From contig JACVRA010000314.1 in the NCBI GenBank assembly GCA_019828545.1, forward strand, positions 18,211 to 82,210: a DNA stretch of 64,000 bases, written 5' to 3'. This DNA is from Paracamarosporium sp. OC-R06-R3 (taxonomy: Eukaryota; Ascomycota; Dothideomycetes; Pleosporales; Didymosphaeriaceae). Below the pieces are notes generated by a model. It worked only from the letters and a program-made list of their open reading frames with translations, was not told the origin of the DNA and did not search any database. A program made the position numbers and the translations under genes. Shown here piece by piece: positions 12,620 to 22,644 of the stretch. The number at the start of each line of letters is the position of its first letter. Positions within the stretch are counted from its first letter, which is position 1.

Positions 12620-14903
12620 ATGGGGCTTGTCAGCAGGACTAAGAAGCTCGTTGCGGAAGACCACAACATCCAAAGAGTACGACAGGATGGCGTGAGAGCA
12701 GCTCGTGCACTTCCCCGAGCTACGGGCAAGTATCTCCTCGACAAGGTACCGGTGGTGCACTGGGCCCCGCAGTACAACCCGCGATGGCTATTCAACGACG
12801 CCCTGGCTGGTATCACTATCGGTGTGATGCTCATTCCCCAGGCTCTGGCGTACGCAAAGATCGCGACCATCTCAGGAGAGTTCGGTCTCATGAGCAGCTG
12901 GCTGCCCAACTTCTTGTACTTCTTCATGGGCACTTCTAAAGGTACGCAAACAGATCATCCTACACACTCCGCGTGGTGAGGTTTCGAAAATATGTTATGC
13001 AAACATACTCTGGAGTGCTTGAGCAATGAAGTACTGGTACGAACAAAACTAATGGATAGAACAGACATGTCCACAGGACCTACCTCACTGCTCGGGCTCT
13101 TGACGGCAGAAATCGTACGTGATTACACTAGCGAAGGGTACTCTGCACAGGCCATCGCTTCCATGGTAGCCATGTGCGTCGGTGTCTACTGCTTGGTCAT
13201 TGGCGGACTCAAGCTCGGCTTCCTACTTGAGTTTGTTTCCATACCCGTGTTGCACGGCTTTATCTCGGCAGCAGGTTTTGTCATTATGCTCGGTCAGATC
13301 CCCTCGTTATTCGGCGTCAAGGTCGGAACGGGTACCGGCACAATCATTCACGATCTCTTCGCACAGATCCCAGTGAGTTGCTCGTCAAGTGCGTATGGCA
13401 GGCATATCTAATGGAGTGTAGGACTTCAAAGGCCCTACCGTCGGTGTGGGGTTGGGCGGGATCGTACTTCTGGTTGCTATGCAAAAGATGGGCCAGAAAT
13501 GGGGCAATAAGAGCAAGGTGATCTGGTATATTGCTCTAGCTCGCAGTGCGCTTGTTCTCGTGCTCTTCACTGGTATCTCCTACGGCGTGAATAAGGACAT
13601 AGACCTAGAGAACGATGACCCAGTCTGGGAGCTGAGCAAGGTCAAGGTACGTCTTCTTCCTTGAATAGTAAACTCACACTTCTTCAGATTATGTTGATAG
13701 TCCAAGTGCACCACAAGAGCTCTACTAACACCATAATAGTCCAACGGCATCAACGCCCCGAGGATGCCTCCAAGCGCACTTTTCTCCAAAGTGTTCCCTC
13801 GCGCTGTCGCACCCTTCTTAGCCGGCGTCATCGAACATCTTGCCATCGCTAAAGCCTTCGCCCGCAAGAACGGCTATGTCATCGATCCCGCGCAGGAACT
13901 CGTCTACCTCGGCGTGACAAACTTCTTCAACAGCTTCTTCTCCTCCATGACCGTCGGTGGCGCGATGTCACGCACAGCCGTCAACTCCTCCTCAGGCGTC
14001 AAGAGCCCTGCCTTTGCTCTCTTTGCCGGCGGCGTCGTCATCCTGTCCATTTTCGCGCTCAGCCCAGCCCTCTTTTGGATCCCAAAAGCCACCCTCGCAG
14101 CCATCGTCGTCACAGCCGTGTGGTCGATCCTCTCCCCGCCCAAGCTCTTCTGGCACTTCTGGAAAACGTCATTCGTCGACTTTGTCGCTGCCATGCTAGC
14201 CTTCTGGCTCACGCTCTTCGAGTCCAGCGAGATCGGCATCGGTGCCGCAGTCGGCTTCCAGCTCGTATACCACATCCTGTACACGACCTTCTCGCGCGTG
14301 CGCCGTATCACCTCCCTCGCGAACCGCGAGCCCCCCGTCCACTTCGACGACATGCCGACCGATGTTCAGGTCTTCAAACCCCACCAGTCGCTCATCTTCT
14401 ACAACGCTTTCAGCATTACGAACCAGTGCTTCGACGCTGTACAGACGTACTCCTCTGGTGCGAATGTCTCCTTCGAGGTGATTCGTGCCCAGCGCAATTG
14501 GAGCACGGCTGGTGAACGACGCGCAAAAGCACTGCGCAAGCGTGCCGGTATCACTATCGAGCCTTCGCGCATCCATGTCGTCGTGCTGGATATGAGTATG
14601 GTTGTCACCATTGACACGACGGGTCTTACTGCGCTGCAGGACCTCAAGGCTGACTTGGAGAGATACGCGGGTAAGTCTGCAGAGCTTCGGTTCGCAAACT
14701 TACACGATGGCGTCAAGGAGCGATTCGGGCGGTTCGGCTGGGACCTGTACGACGGCGAGGCGTTCAACAGTAACGAGAAAGCTGGCGCGGTGGACAAGGG
14801 CACCGCGGTGTTCGCGAGCGTCGCCGAGGCTGTGCGACACCGCCGCATCGGCGCGGAGGAGGACCCCGACGAGGTCATGGTCATCGGGTCCGAGAAGGTT
14901 TGA
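12620..14903 (+). CDS. SulP-family sulfate permease with C-terminal STAS domain
   Basis: Four exons, 12620-12941, 13065-13372, 13422-13646 and 13740-14903, join in phase to give 672 aa. After a short cytosolic lead the SulP membrane domain begins with the family signature around residue 60 (NDALAGITIGVMLIPQALAYAKIA), followed by GTSKDMSTGPTSLLGLL, a glycine-rich helix VLHGFISAAGFVIMLGQIPSLFG and the conserved SMTVGGAMSRTAVNSSSGVKSP segment. The C-terminal third is a STAS domain with the usual strand-helix core VVVLDMSMVVTIDTTGLTALQDLKADLE. By family knowledge it is a plasma-membrane sulfate/anion symporter. It is shorter than the typical 800-aa high-affinity fungal sulfate permeases, so it may belong to a different SulP branch and its substrate is uncertain. 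It stands alone, with no sulfate-assimilation neighbours. Confidence 0.93.
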
Positions 14904-15253
14904 TGGCTGCGCGATATATACGATGATGGATGGGTGCGGGTTACTGTCGCTTCTGCTATTGAGCTAGGCTGCTTCTTTCGTTACGTCTTTCCTAGAGGTA
15001 CGTTGCAGGGCAATGGCGGAGGATCTCCTTGTACGTGTTTAACTCTCGTGTTTGTTTCGCTCTTTATGTAGCTTGAGTATGCGCGTCACGCTTGATGATA
15101 AATGAATGTATGCGTTTTAACACGTACGTACTTGAGATGATGCGGTGATGTATATGGTCTGAGGTGTGTCTAGCTCGCTGGAGGGTATGCTCCATCCCTT
15201 CACCGCCGATTCGGCGATGAAATCGTGACTTGAAGGTTACGTCTGCGCAGTTT
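14904..15253. other. Intergenic region between convergent genes
   Basis: This presumably holds the 3' ends of the sulfate permease and of the probable small gene on the minus strand. I see no other feature. Confidence 0.5.
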
Positions 15254-15939
15254 TCAACCTCCGAACTGCCTGGACAACCCACTCCTGGTCGTCGTGAGCT
15301 TCATTCGCCTTCTCAGAGCCTCATATATCTTGAATAGAGACCAATCATCCACCGACGACCATCTCGTGATGTACGACACGTTAGGCACCTCGTCGGTCGC
15401 AACACAGTGTTGGTGCATTAAGCGCTCAGCTCTGCTGCGGCAACGACTCACTACGGTCCCACGCTGGGCTAGCACCAACTCGTAACACAGTGTGTATTGG
15501 TCGCGCTGTTTGGACACGGTAACGGAAATGTCGTAGGCGACGCTGGAAGTGGTATCTCGACATAAGCTGGACGAGAGGTAATTGGTGCGTATGCGATTGA
15601 GCAAGCTAGGGGATTGTGGACGTGAGAATTGGTGGAAAGTTTCGTGGCGGGATTTGATGGCTTTGCGACTGTGGGTTTGGTTACTATTGTTAAAGGATGG
15701 GCTAGAAGGAGATGGGTCGCTCGCTGTCTGGAGAGTATATTGTGGATTATGTGAGAGGTGGTGGGGCTGTTGGCGGGAAGATTTAGGCCGTATCTAAGTG
15801 GGCGGAAGTTGGTAGTTATAGATGGGGGCTCTTTTTAACGATGCTTTCTTGGTGGTTGTAGTTGCTTTGCCAGAGTAGTTATGGCCGACTCAACTTGCGC
15901 ATACAACCAGTTGAGCAGTCCGACGAGTGAGTGTTGCAT
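15254..15939 (-). CDS. Probable small two-exon gene, unknown product
   Basis: A minus-strand frame is open for 180 codons from 15793 to its TGA at 15254 but has no ATG in its first two thirds. It begins exactly after a CCACTTAG acceptor (15799-15792 region). An in-phase upstream exon, 15939-15895, starts with ATG and encodes MQHSLVGLLNWLYAQ, with a GTTGAG donor and a 101-nt intron. The joined product is 194 aa. The N-terminal half is Ser/Pro/Gln-rich and disordered. The C-terminal half looks folded, with beta-like segments (VAYDISVTVSKQRDQYTLCYELVLAQRG) followed by helix (VDDWSLFKIYEALRRRM). I recognise no domain. The evidence is frame openness, splice fit and composition only. Homologues or transcripts would be needed to raise confidence; it could also be a chance frame. 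Confidence 0.4.
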
Positions 15940-16399
15940 GTGGATCTTATGGAAGCACACGGAATTGATTCACATGGTCGTGGTTTTCGTAGTGGTTGTG
16001 GTGGTGTAATACATGGGGAGCAGCTGTACGAGATCGCAGATTGCATTTAGGTCACACAGTCGTTTGTGAAAAGGATGTAGTGAGTTGATACAAGATCCAG
16101 TCTAGCAACTATGGCGGTAGTTAGTTCTGAGTGAAGCAAAAAGGCGTATAGCCACTCTAGTCAGTGTATGGGTTTACCAGCGCATACTCGAGGCAGTGAA
16201 ACCGCCGGCCAAATTAGCGCTAGCGACTGTATGCCAAGATTGAGTTACGATCAAAACAGTTGCAAACGCCAGGACTGTAGACTGTGAGTGAGACTGCTCA
16301 ACCTTGTTCCAAGTTCAACCAATCTTCTCGATACTACACATCACACCCAACGATTCCGCACTTGTCTGACTCCAGAACGAAGCTTGAATTTCGTACAGC
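15940..16399. other. Intergenic region between divergent genes
   Basis: No open frame or repeat of note. It would hold the promoters of the probable small minus-strand gene and of the F-box-like gene. Confidence 0.45.
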
Positions 16400-17620
16400 A
16401 TGCTGCAAGACGCTCCCGAGTGTCTAGTGACTGCAGCCCAACGTCTCGTCGACCAATATCGTCATCAATATCCGGATTACTACAAGCACAATATATACGT
16501 CGATAAAGATTCGTCCCCAGATTGTTTACGGTTCAGCTGCTCTACACTGACCTATATTGCACATTGTCGTCTCAGTCGCATGAGAGGTGTGGAAGTTCAA
16601 CAAGGTACACGATGGAGACCCCTAAGCATGCAGCTTAACTTTTGGTTCGAGCCACGAGAGGACTTGCTAGTGCGTAATTTTTACGACACAATGTTCATAT
16701 CCTGGAAGGCGAAGGCAGAGGTGGCGTCGAGCAGTGGATGGCACAAACTACCCGACGAGCTTAAGCTACAGATACTAAAGATGGCGGTCTCTGCTCCGAC
16801 CCCTATCCATCTTCAACGTCGACGGAATCGTTCTCCTTATATCAAGGCTTTCGAAGTCTATCAACGATTGGGTGAGTGGTGGGCTCTTGTTCGCGTATGT
16901 CGGCAGGTGCGCGCCATGACGCTGCGGCATATATTTCAAGATTCCACTCTCTATTGCAGATCCCCGACTGAGTTGCTGTGCTCTATCAAAGACCTCGCCA
17001 AGTGCTTCCAGATGGACAAGAAGAACGCCGTTCCCATCGATTCGCGAACCAAAATGGAGGCTCATTGGCCTAACGATCGCCCTGAGCTTTTGTTCGGTGC
17101 AAACTTCCTGCAAGAGATACGACGACTCGACTTGTCCTGGAACTATGAGGATCTGTATCGGTTCTTCTGCATCCACGTAGTCAATTACAGGCTCGAGTCC
17201 AGAATCACATACAAAGATCTGAAGAGAATGCCAAAACTCAACACTATTACCATCATGCTTCCACCCGACGGTCGAATCACACATGGCAACTCCCGAATAT
17301 CATTCAGCTCGGGGTTCTTGCGCCGTTTCCGTTGCATACGCGCAATTGCAAGAATTGCATTGGAGGAAGTGGCAATTTGTTGCAAAGACATCCAGAACAT
17401 TCAGATTTTGAACTTCATTGACAACGAAGAGGAGCGTATCTTTCTGTGCAAGCGAGTACAGACAGCCACAGCCCTCACGCACCACCAGCAAAAGGCTTTA
17501 GAGGATATGTGTGGGAAGCTTGCGAACGTTTACAGGGATGTAAACAGGGAGGAAACATTTCACTGCATCTGCAGAGAGCAGTGCCGAGAGCGTTTCACTT
17601 ACATGGCGAACTGGAGATAA
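16400..17620 (+). CDS. F-box-like fungal protein, unknown substrate
   Basis: A single exon of 406 aa starting at a good ATG. Residues around 113-150 read WHKLPDELKLQILKMAV, the LPxELxxxIL pattern of the F-box helix that docks on Skp1. Unusually, it sits about 110 residues in and not at the N-terminus. Behind it are alternating helices and hydrophobic strands (FGANFLQEIRRLDLSWNYEDLYRFF, MPKLNTITIMLPPDG) like the loose Leu-rich arrays of expanded fungal F-box families, then a Cys pair near the end (HCICREQC). A role as substrate adaptor of an SCF ubiquitin ligase is inferred from the motif alone. Families like this are large and variable in Dothideomycetes. Confidence 0.65.
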   Translation: MLQDAPECLVTAAQRLVDQYRHQYPDYYKHNIYVDKDSSPDCLRFSCSTLTYIAHCRLSRMRGVEVQQGTRWRPLSMQLNFWFEPREDLLVRNFYDTMFISWKAKAEVASSSGWHKLPDELKLQILKMAVSAPTPIHLQRRRNRSPYIKAFEVYQRLGEWWALVRVCRQVRAMTLRHIFQDSTLYCRSPTELLCSIKDLAKCFQMDKKNAVPIDSRTKMEAHWPNDRPELLFGANFLQEIRRLDLSWNYEDLYRFFCIHVVNYRLESRITYKDLKRMPKLNTITIMLPPDGRITHGNSRISFSSGFLRRFRCIRAIARIALEEVAICCKDIQNIQILNFIDNEEERIFLCKRVQTATALTHHQQKALEDMCGKLANVYRDVNREETFHCICREQCRERFTYMANWR

Positions 17621-17691
17621 GCTAGGTGGCGCATCATATAGCTGTCATGATCCATCTGTTATCCTGCGATAATCTAGTGTACTCAATCGAA

Positions 17692-17784
17692 ATGGAAAGT
17701 GAGGTGGATAGTCAGGTGGATGATGAGGCGGGTCGCGAAAAGGATAATGAGAAGGATAGCACGACGGTTACGGTAGTACAATAA
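17692..17784 (+). other. Acidic mini-ORF (30 codons)
   Basis: An ATG opens a frame of 30 codons ending in TAA, beginning MESEVDSQVDDEAG. It is strongly acidic and polar, unlike random AT-rich translation. It follows the stop of the F-box-like gene by 70 bases and could be a uORF-like peptide, a relic of a longer 3' end or chance. Confidence 0.2.
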
Positions 17785-18609
17785 AAAGTGTAGTAAATTG
17801 AACTGATATTGCACTCCGTGTAGAGAGGTGCATCGTACTACATAACTTTTGAAAATCAGCTCAGTAATATAGAATCTATGAAAATGCTAGGCAGGAGAAT
17901 CCGCATTATAGATGCCTAAACCATTTAGCCCCTGTCCGCCCGCTCAGCCTACAGCGCCATGTGCATCACCACTGGGATTATGCCGTCTGTACGCTGGCTT
18001 TGTCCCCGTTTGTAGATCTTTGCCGATATTTGCCAAGATTCTTTGTGTCGTCTTTCCATTGAATAAGAAGCGCCATTTGCGGACATGTGCATTAGGGGTT
18101 GTTCATTTCGTATGTTGTAGGCTCTGCTTCTCTAGTAACGAAATTAACATCGGCTCTAGTGTACAGCCGATAGAATTCTGTACTCATTCGCTACAGTAGG
18201 AACAGCTCCAAGTTTTCTTCTGCATGTGAGGAATCTATGTCAGATCGCCTCTAAGATGGCCACTGGGCCATCGTGGCCACAGCGCCGTATAATCTGTGCC
18301 GGCGGAAACTTTCCGGTCACCAGGCTTCAAACACTCTATACAGAACCGCGAGCCTTCTGGAAGGGAAGCAAGGCATTCTTCGTAGACGTGATGAGCGTCT
18401 GACTTATCACACTCCGCTTCGAGCGGTGTTACGCTCTTCGGTAATTACTTTGAACAAGCAACTAGATTAGGATCGTATTCACTATTGAGCAATAAGAATT
18501 TCAGCGCTCCCATTCCGCTTGCAGGAGCTTCCAGCTTCTAAAGAACCGGTTAGATGTCATAGTCAGCGATGGTTCGTCGGTCTCCTGGAGTACTTGCTGC
18601 TCAAACAAA

Positions 18610-18719
18610 TCTTCTTCTTCTTCTTCTTCTTCTTCTTCTTCTTCTTCTTCTTCTTCTTCTTCTTCTTCTTCTTCTTCTTCTTCTTCCTCCTCCTCCTCCT
18701 CCTCCTCCTCCTCCTCCTC
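18610..18719. repeat. Compound microsatellite (TTC)n-(TCC)n
   Basis: About 25 TTC units (18610-18686) run directly into about 11 TCC units (to 18719). The whole 110-bp tract is pure pyrimidine on the plus strand. It lies outside any supported gene. Mirror-symmetric polypurine-polypyrimidine tracts of this length can form triplex DNA and mutate fast. Confidence 0.97.
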
Positions 18720-19040
18720 ATAGATTTTGTCGTACCCATTCTATGTATTAGCTCCGTTCGTGCTTACATCCCATATTGGCTGCTGTTTAGTTGATCCGGA
18801 ATTGCTTGGACAACTCGTACCTTCAAGGCATTAAGGCAATATCGCCTGGTTGAGAAGGTTGCTGAGTTATCCACGTGTCTATCACTGCTTGAAATCAAAC
18901 CGATGGGGAGTTATTACTAACAAAGGCTTCTTAGACTCAATACGTTGAAAGGCTGCGCGGAAGTGGATGTTTGAGAGAAGAGATGTAGAGAAGAGGGCGA
19001 CTGATGGTCAAAGTGTCTTTCGCTAATGCTAGTTGTTCTA

Positions 19041-20063
19041 CTATGTAGTAAACTTGGTTAAGTTTTCTTGCGCCAAGTCATTTGCTATTTCATGAACTCC
19101 CTCTTCACCAATCTCCTCAAAAATGTCGAAGCCCCATCGCGCCTGCACATTGAATCGCTTGTGCCGTTCCAGTGAGGTAATCTCTTCAAATGCATCTTGA
19201 GGTAGCTTTTCAACCCGCATATTACTCTTGATTCGATGCGGGGTCACACTTTTGGGAAGAACTACAGTACCCCTCTGTACACCCCAGCTCGCCAATAGCT
19301 GTCCTCCGTCCATTCCAAGGCGCTGTCCTACAACGCCTACTAGCGGATCGTCGACTGTTCGCGGCTCCCCTGTCTGATTGTTTCCGAGCGGGGAGTATGC
19401 TTCTATGAGGATACCTTTAGATTTGCAGAAGTCGAAAAGCTCAGGTTGCTGCAAATAAGGATGTGCTTCGATTTGGTTGACAGCGGGAGCGATTGTTGTC
19501 TTGCTCATAAGATCTGTGAGGCGGTTTATAGTGAAGTTGGAGACACCGATTGCTCGCACTTTGCCAGTGGAGAGGAGTTTTTCCATAGCCGTGTAGGTCG
19601 TTGCAGGGTCGATTGAAACGAGATCAAAGACGCCACTATCACGGAGCGGAAACCATTTACCAGACTTGCCGTTGAAAGCTCTGTCAAGCGATTAGTCGAA
19701 TGCCATTCTCGAGGTATCGCATACTTACACTGGCCAATGCATAAGAAAAAGGTCCACGTAGTCTGTACCTAGATCCTGCAGTGTTTTGTCCAGCGCGCCC
19801 TCGACATCTTCTGGTGCATGCTTGGTGTTCCATAATTTTCCCGTGATGAATATCTCTGAGCGTGGGACGCCGCTCTTGCGAATCCCCTCGCCCACTTCAG
19901 CTTCGTTGCGGTAAATGGCCGCGCAGTCAATGTGACGATAGCCAGATTTCAGGGCAGTTTCTACGGCACGCTCGACTTCGTTTGGAGCTGCTTGCCATGT
20001 GCCGAAGCCTACAGCGGGAATTTTCGCTCCCGTGTTGAGGGTGAAATGTGTTGGCAGTGCCAT
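19041..20063 (-). CDS. Aldo-keto reductase
   Basis: Exons 20063-19729 and 19680-19041 join in phase (HWPV | AFNGKSGKW) to give 324 aa, the normal AKR length. The catalytic tetrad is visible: Asp in GYRHIDCA, Tyr in [11 protein letters not shown], Lys in [10 protein letters not shown] and His in FLMHWP. The NADPH-binding end is present as [16 protein letters not shown] and [14 protein letters not shown] (KSxxxxRIxxN). It reduces aldehydes or ketones with NADPH in the cytosol (family knowledge). It shares a 393-bp divergent promoter with the Zn2Cys6 regulator and lies near the A-PCP-TR reductase. That enzyme would release an aldehyde, which this AKR could reduce further to an alcohol (inference). 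Confidence 0.93.
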
Positions 20064-20456
20064 TCTGAACGTTGCTAGTCGCACGTCAACGAGGTCGAGT
20101 CGTGAGGAATAGGAGCAAGTCCCAATCAAGTGCCAACAAAGTGTAGAGGTCAAAGTGTAGAGATCAAAGTATAGAGGTCAACATATAAAGGGCCATTATC
20201 CGATATGAGACAAATATGCATATTTGAGCTTTTTCAGCCGTGCTGTGGGTCCTTGCATTCGAGGGAGACAACCACAGCGTTGTGCGAACTATGCTTGCCT
20301 GAAATCCGCTGTTAACGGATAAACGAAAACAGTATAGCGTCATGTGGGGGATTCACCCCTAACCTCGGTTAGCAAATCCGAAATACAAATCCGGGCTTTT
20401 CCCACATCCTGGCTCGCATATTTTTGCGCCCGCATTACGGAAATCCAAGTAAAGCT
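20064..20456. promoter_or_regulatory. Divergent promoter (AKR / Zn2Cys6 regulator) with repeated ATCCG motifs
   Basis: Five ATCCG/CGGAT pentamers occur, starting at 20198, 20304, 20316 (minus orientation), 20376 and 20389. TATCCGATA (20197-20205) and GAAATCCGCTG (20301-20311) are both found again, identically, in the transporter / A-PCP-TR promoter. CGG half-sites are the known target of Zn2Cys6 proteins, so these are candidate sites for the adjacent regulator (inference). Confidence 0.6.
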
Positions 20457-22565
20457 ATGAATCCGGAGACATCAAGGAAGCGGAGCATAACCATTGTCAC
20501 AGGCGAGCCGTCCCAGAAGCGCAAGGTGACGCGAGCATGCGACACCTGCAAAGCGAAAAAGGCGAAGTGCTCGGGCACTCAGCCGTGCGATAGCTGCGTA
20601 CAAAAAAAGCTGACATGTCTATACGAGTCACGCTACTTACGTGGAAAGCCTCCAACGCCTCCATCGGGTGCATCATTGAGATCCATGTCATATGTCAACA
20701 TGATCACAGTCTCTTCTCCGACTCATCAAACACCAGCACCGGAGCTACACCAAGTCCAGGAGGTACCGTCTCGAGCATCACCTGAACTAGAAGTCTCTGG
20801 ACAGTATGCAGACTCAACTTCAGGGCTTTCATTCCTTCATCGAGCTTGGCGCCGACTCTCCAGTCATGGGATTGGCCAGCCCGTTGACGGCATGGTGGGA
20901 AACATGCATGAACATCAACTGTTGGTTTCCGCTGGTGATAAACCGTTTCACAGACTGGGAAACCCTCAGGTACCACCGCTTGCTAAGTCTCTTGAACTAG
21001 CAGCGATGTATTTCGACGTGTGCATTGCAACGTATCGCATGTTGCATAGGCCGACAGTCGAACGTTGGCTAAAGCAAGTTGTAGAGAATGCGGAAAATTT
21101 ATCGCCTCTTTCACATCAAATTTCTCGCCCTCAAGGTGCCATAGTATTGGCTGTACTCGCATTCGCCAGTTTTCATGAGGCCAAAGTCAACAGCAACGTC
21201 ATCTCTCCGGACGACAGTGAGTTGTCGCTCCGCCGCGCAGACGAACTATTTTGTGAGTCTGTACGTCTGGTAGATACTGAAACGGGGTATCCTCGATTAG
21301 AGTCGGCCCAAGCTCGCTTAATCCAAGTACTATACATGCTCACGTCCTCACGAATGAATCAAGCCTGGTATGCTTTCGGGCATACAGTACTTATAATTTC
21401 CGCTCTGGGCTTGCACCGGCGGAAAGACCGCAGAAAACAGAATCAGGCTCAAGATTATGTCGAGGAGCAGTGCCGGAAGAGGACTTTTTGGGTGGCATAT
21501 ACGCTCGACAAATACCTAGGCGTAGTATTTGGACGGCCGCGACACTATCATGATGAAGACATCGACCAAGACTTGCCCGACTCCATCAATGATGAAGACA
21601 TGACCTCCGATGGCCCTTCAGAAATTGGGACTGATGATTGTCATATTAACGCCTTGATCCACCATGCGATGCTCGCGCAGATCGCCGAACGAATATCACG
21701 CGAGGTCTACTCTATCAAGCCTATACCGGAGGCTGAGCGCATTGCGTCTTCACACAGATTGGGGTCCGAATTACGCAGATGGAAGGCGCAATTGCCGCCA
21801 ATTCTTGGAGCGGTGAATCCTTCCAGTCTCATCCCATCTTTCCGACGACAAGCAATCGCTTTGAGGATTTCATATTGCCACGCTGTAATGCTCGCCCACC
21901 GACCGTTCTTGCTGAAGAACATAAATCGACACTCCCAAGAGATTCAGGAGTTAGCCAAACAAAGCATCGACGAGTGCATCGTAGCTGCGCAATCAGTGCT
22001 TGAAATAGTAGATCGCATGGCACGGGATGGCAAACTCTTCCACGCCTTTTGGTGGACTCACTATGTGTCTTTCTGTGCTCTTGTGGTTGTCTATGTTTGG
22101 GCTATACAACACAATGATGATACGATGACTACAGCTAAGAGCTACTCGAATATTTTCGATCGTGCTGAGCGATGCTTGAATCATCTTGCCCAGGCAACTG
22201 CAACAAATTCTCCATCACGCCGATATAGTATCATTCTTCGGGAGCTACGCGCCGAGGCAAAGAGAAAGATTGCCCGATGCCCCCCAACAGCTGCGAGGCC
22301 CGCTGAGTCTGTCCAAAACGGCACATATGAACGTCCTACGCCGCCTACAGTACAATCTCCTGCAGATGTGAATGGTGGACATTGGGAACCTCTGTTTGAA
22401 AGTCCTGTAGAGACTGCCACTTCTCAATTCCATGATTTTCTCGATGATTGGCAGACAACTGACTGGCTCGATTTGGATTCCTCTGCATTTGGTGTATTCC
22501 CGACATTCGAGGACGATTCAGTTGATTGGATGCAAAATATCGCTCACAACACTCACATCTCTTAG
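20457..22565 (+). CDS. Zn2Cys6 transcription factor, probable pathway-specific regulator
   Basis: The first in-frame ATG is at 20457; the frame upstream has only a TTG. The 702-aa product is intronless. The binuclear zinc cluster is at residues 28-54 with spacing C-x2-C-x6-C-x5-C-x2-C-x6-C (CDTC, C, C, CDSC variants), preceded by a basic lead and followed by a basic linker. Residues about 170-480 form the fungal-specific middle homology region, with the characteristic core QAWYAFGHTVLIISALGLHRR, then RKRTFWVAYTLDKYLGVVFGRPRHYHDEDIDQDLP. The C-terminus is acidic and Trp/Phe-rich (DDWQTTDWLDLD), suited to activation. It is presumably nuclear, binding CGG-containing sites. Its place between the AKR and transporter genes, and the repeated CGGAT in both divergent promoters, suggest it controls this cluster (inference). 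Confidence 0.92.
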   Translation: MNPETSRKRSITIVTGEPSQKRKVTRACDTCKAKKAKCSGTQPCDSCVQKKLTCLYESRYLRGKPPTPPSGASLRSMSYVNMITVSSPTHQTPAPELHQVQEVPSRASPELEVSGQYADSTSGLSFLHRAWRRLSSHGIGQPVDGMVGNMHEHQLLVSAGDKPFHRLGNPQVPPLAKSLELAAMYFDVCIATYRMLHRPTVERWLKQVVENAENLSPLSHQISRPQGAIVLAVLAFASFHEAKVNSNVISPDDSELSLRRADELFCESVRLVDTETGYPRLESAQARLIQVLYMLTSSRMNQAWYAFGHTVLIISALGLHRRKDRRKQNQAQDYVEEQCRKRTFWVAYTLDKYLGVVFGRPRHYHDEDIDQDLPDSINDEDMTSDGPSEIGTDDCHINALIHHAMLAQIAERISREVYSIKPIPEAERIASSHRLGSELRRWKAQLPPILGAVNPSSLIPSFRRQAIALRISYCHAVMLAHRPFLLKNINRHSQEIQELAKQSIDECIVAAQSVLEIVDRMARDGKLFHAFWWTHYVSFCALVVVYVWAIQHNDDTMTTAKSYSNIFDRAERCLNHLAQATATNSPSRRYSIILRELRAEAKRKIARCPPTAARPAESVQNGTYERPTPPTVQSPADVNGGHWEPLFESPVETATSQFHDFLDDWQTTDWLDLDSSAFGVFPTFEDDSVDWMQNIAHNTHIS

Positions 22566-22644
22566 AATGGAATATATGGTACCTTAAGAGCCTCATCTTA
22601 AAATCGATATCCGTGTCAGCCTCGTGCAAGATTATGTACACAGT

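Larger units (their letters stand above)
17621..19040. other. Intergenic region with acidic mini-ORF and microsatellite
   Basis: The stretch between the F-box-like gene and the aldo-keto reductase has two notable items, listed separately: a 30-codon acidic frame (17692-17784) and a TTC/TCC microsatellite (18610-18719). Nothing else can be supported. It marks the left edge of the putative biosynthetic cluster. Confidence 0.5.
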
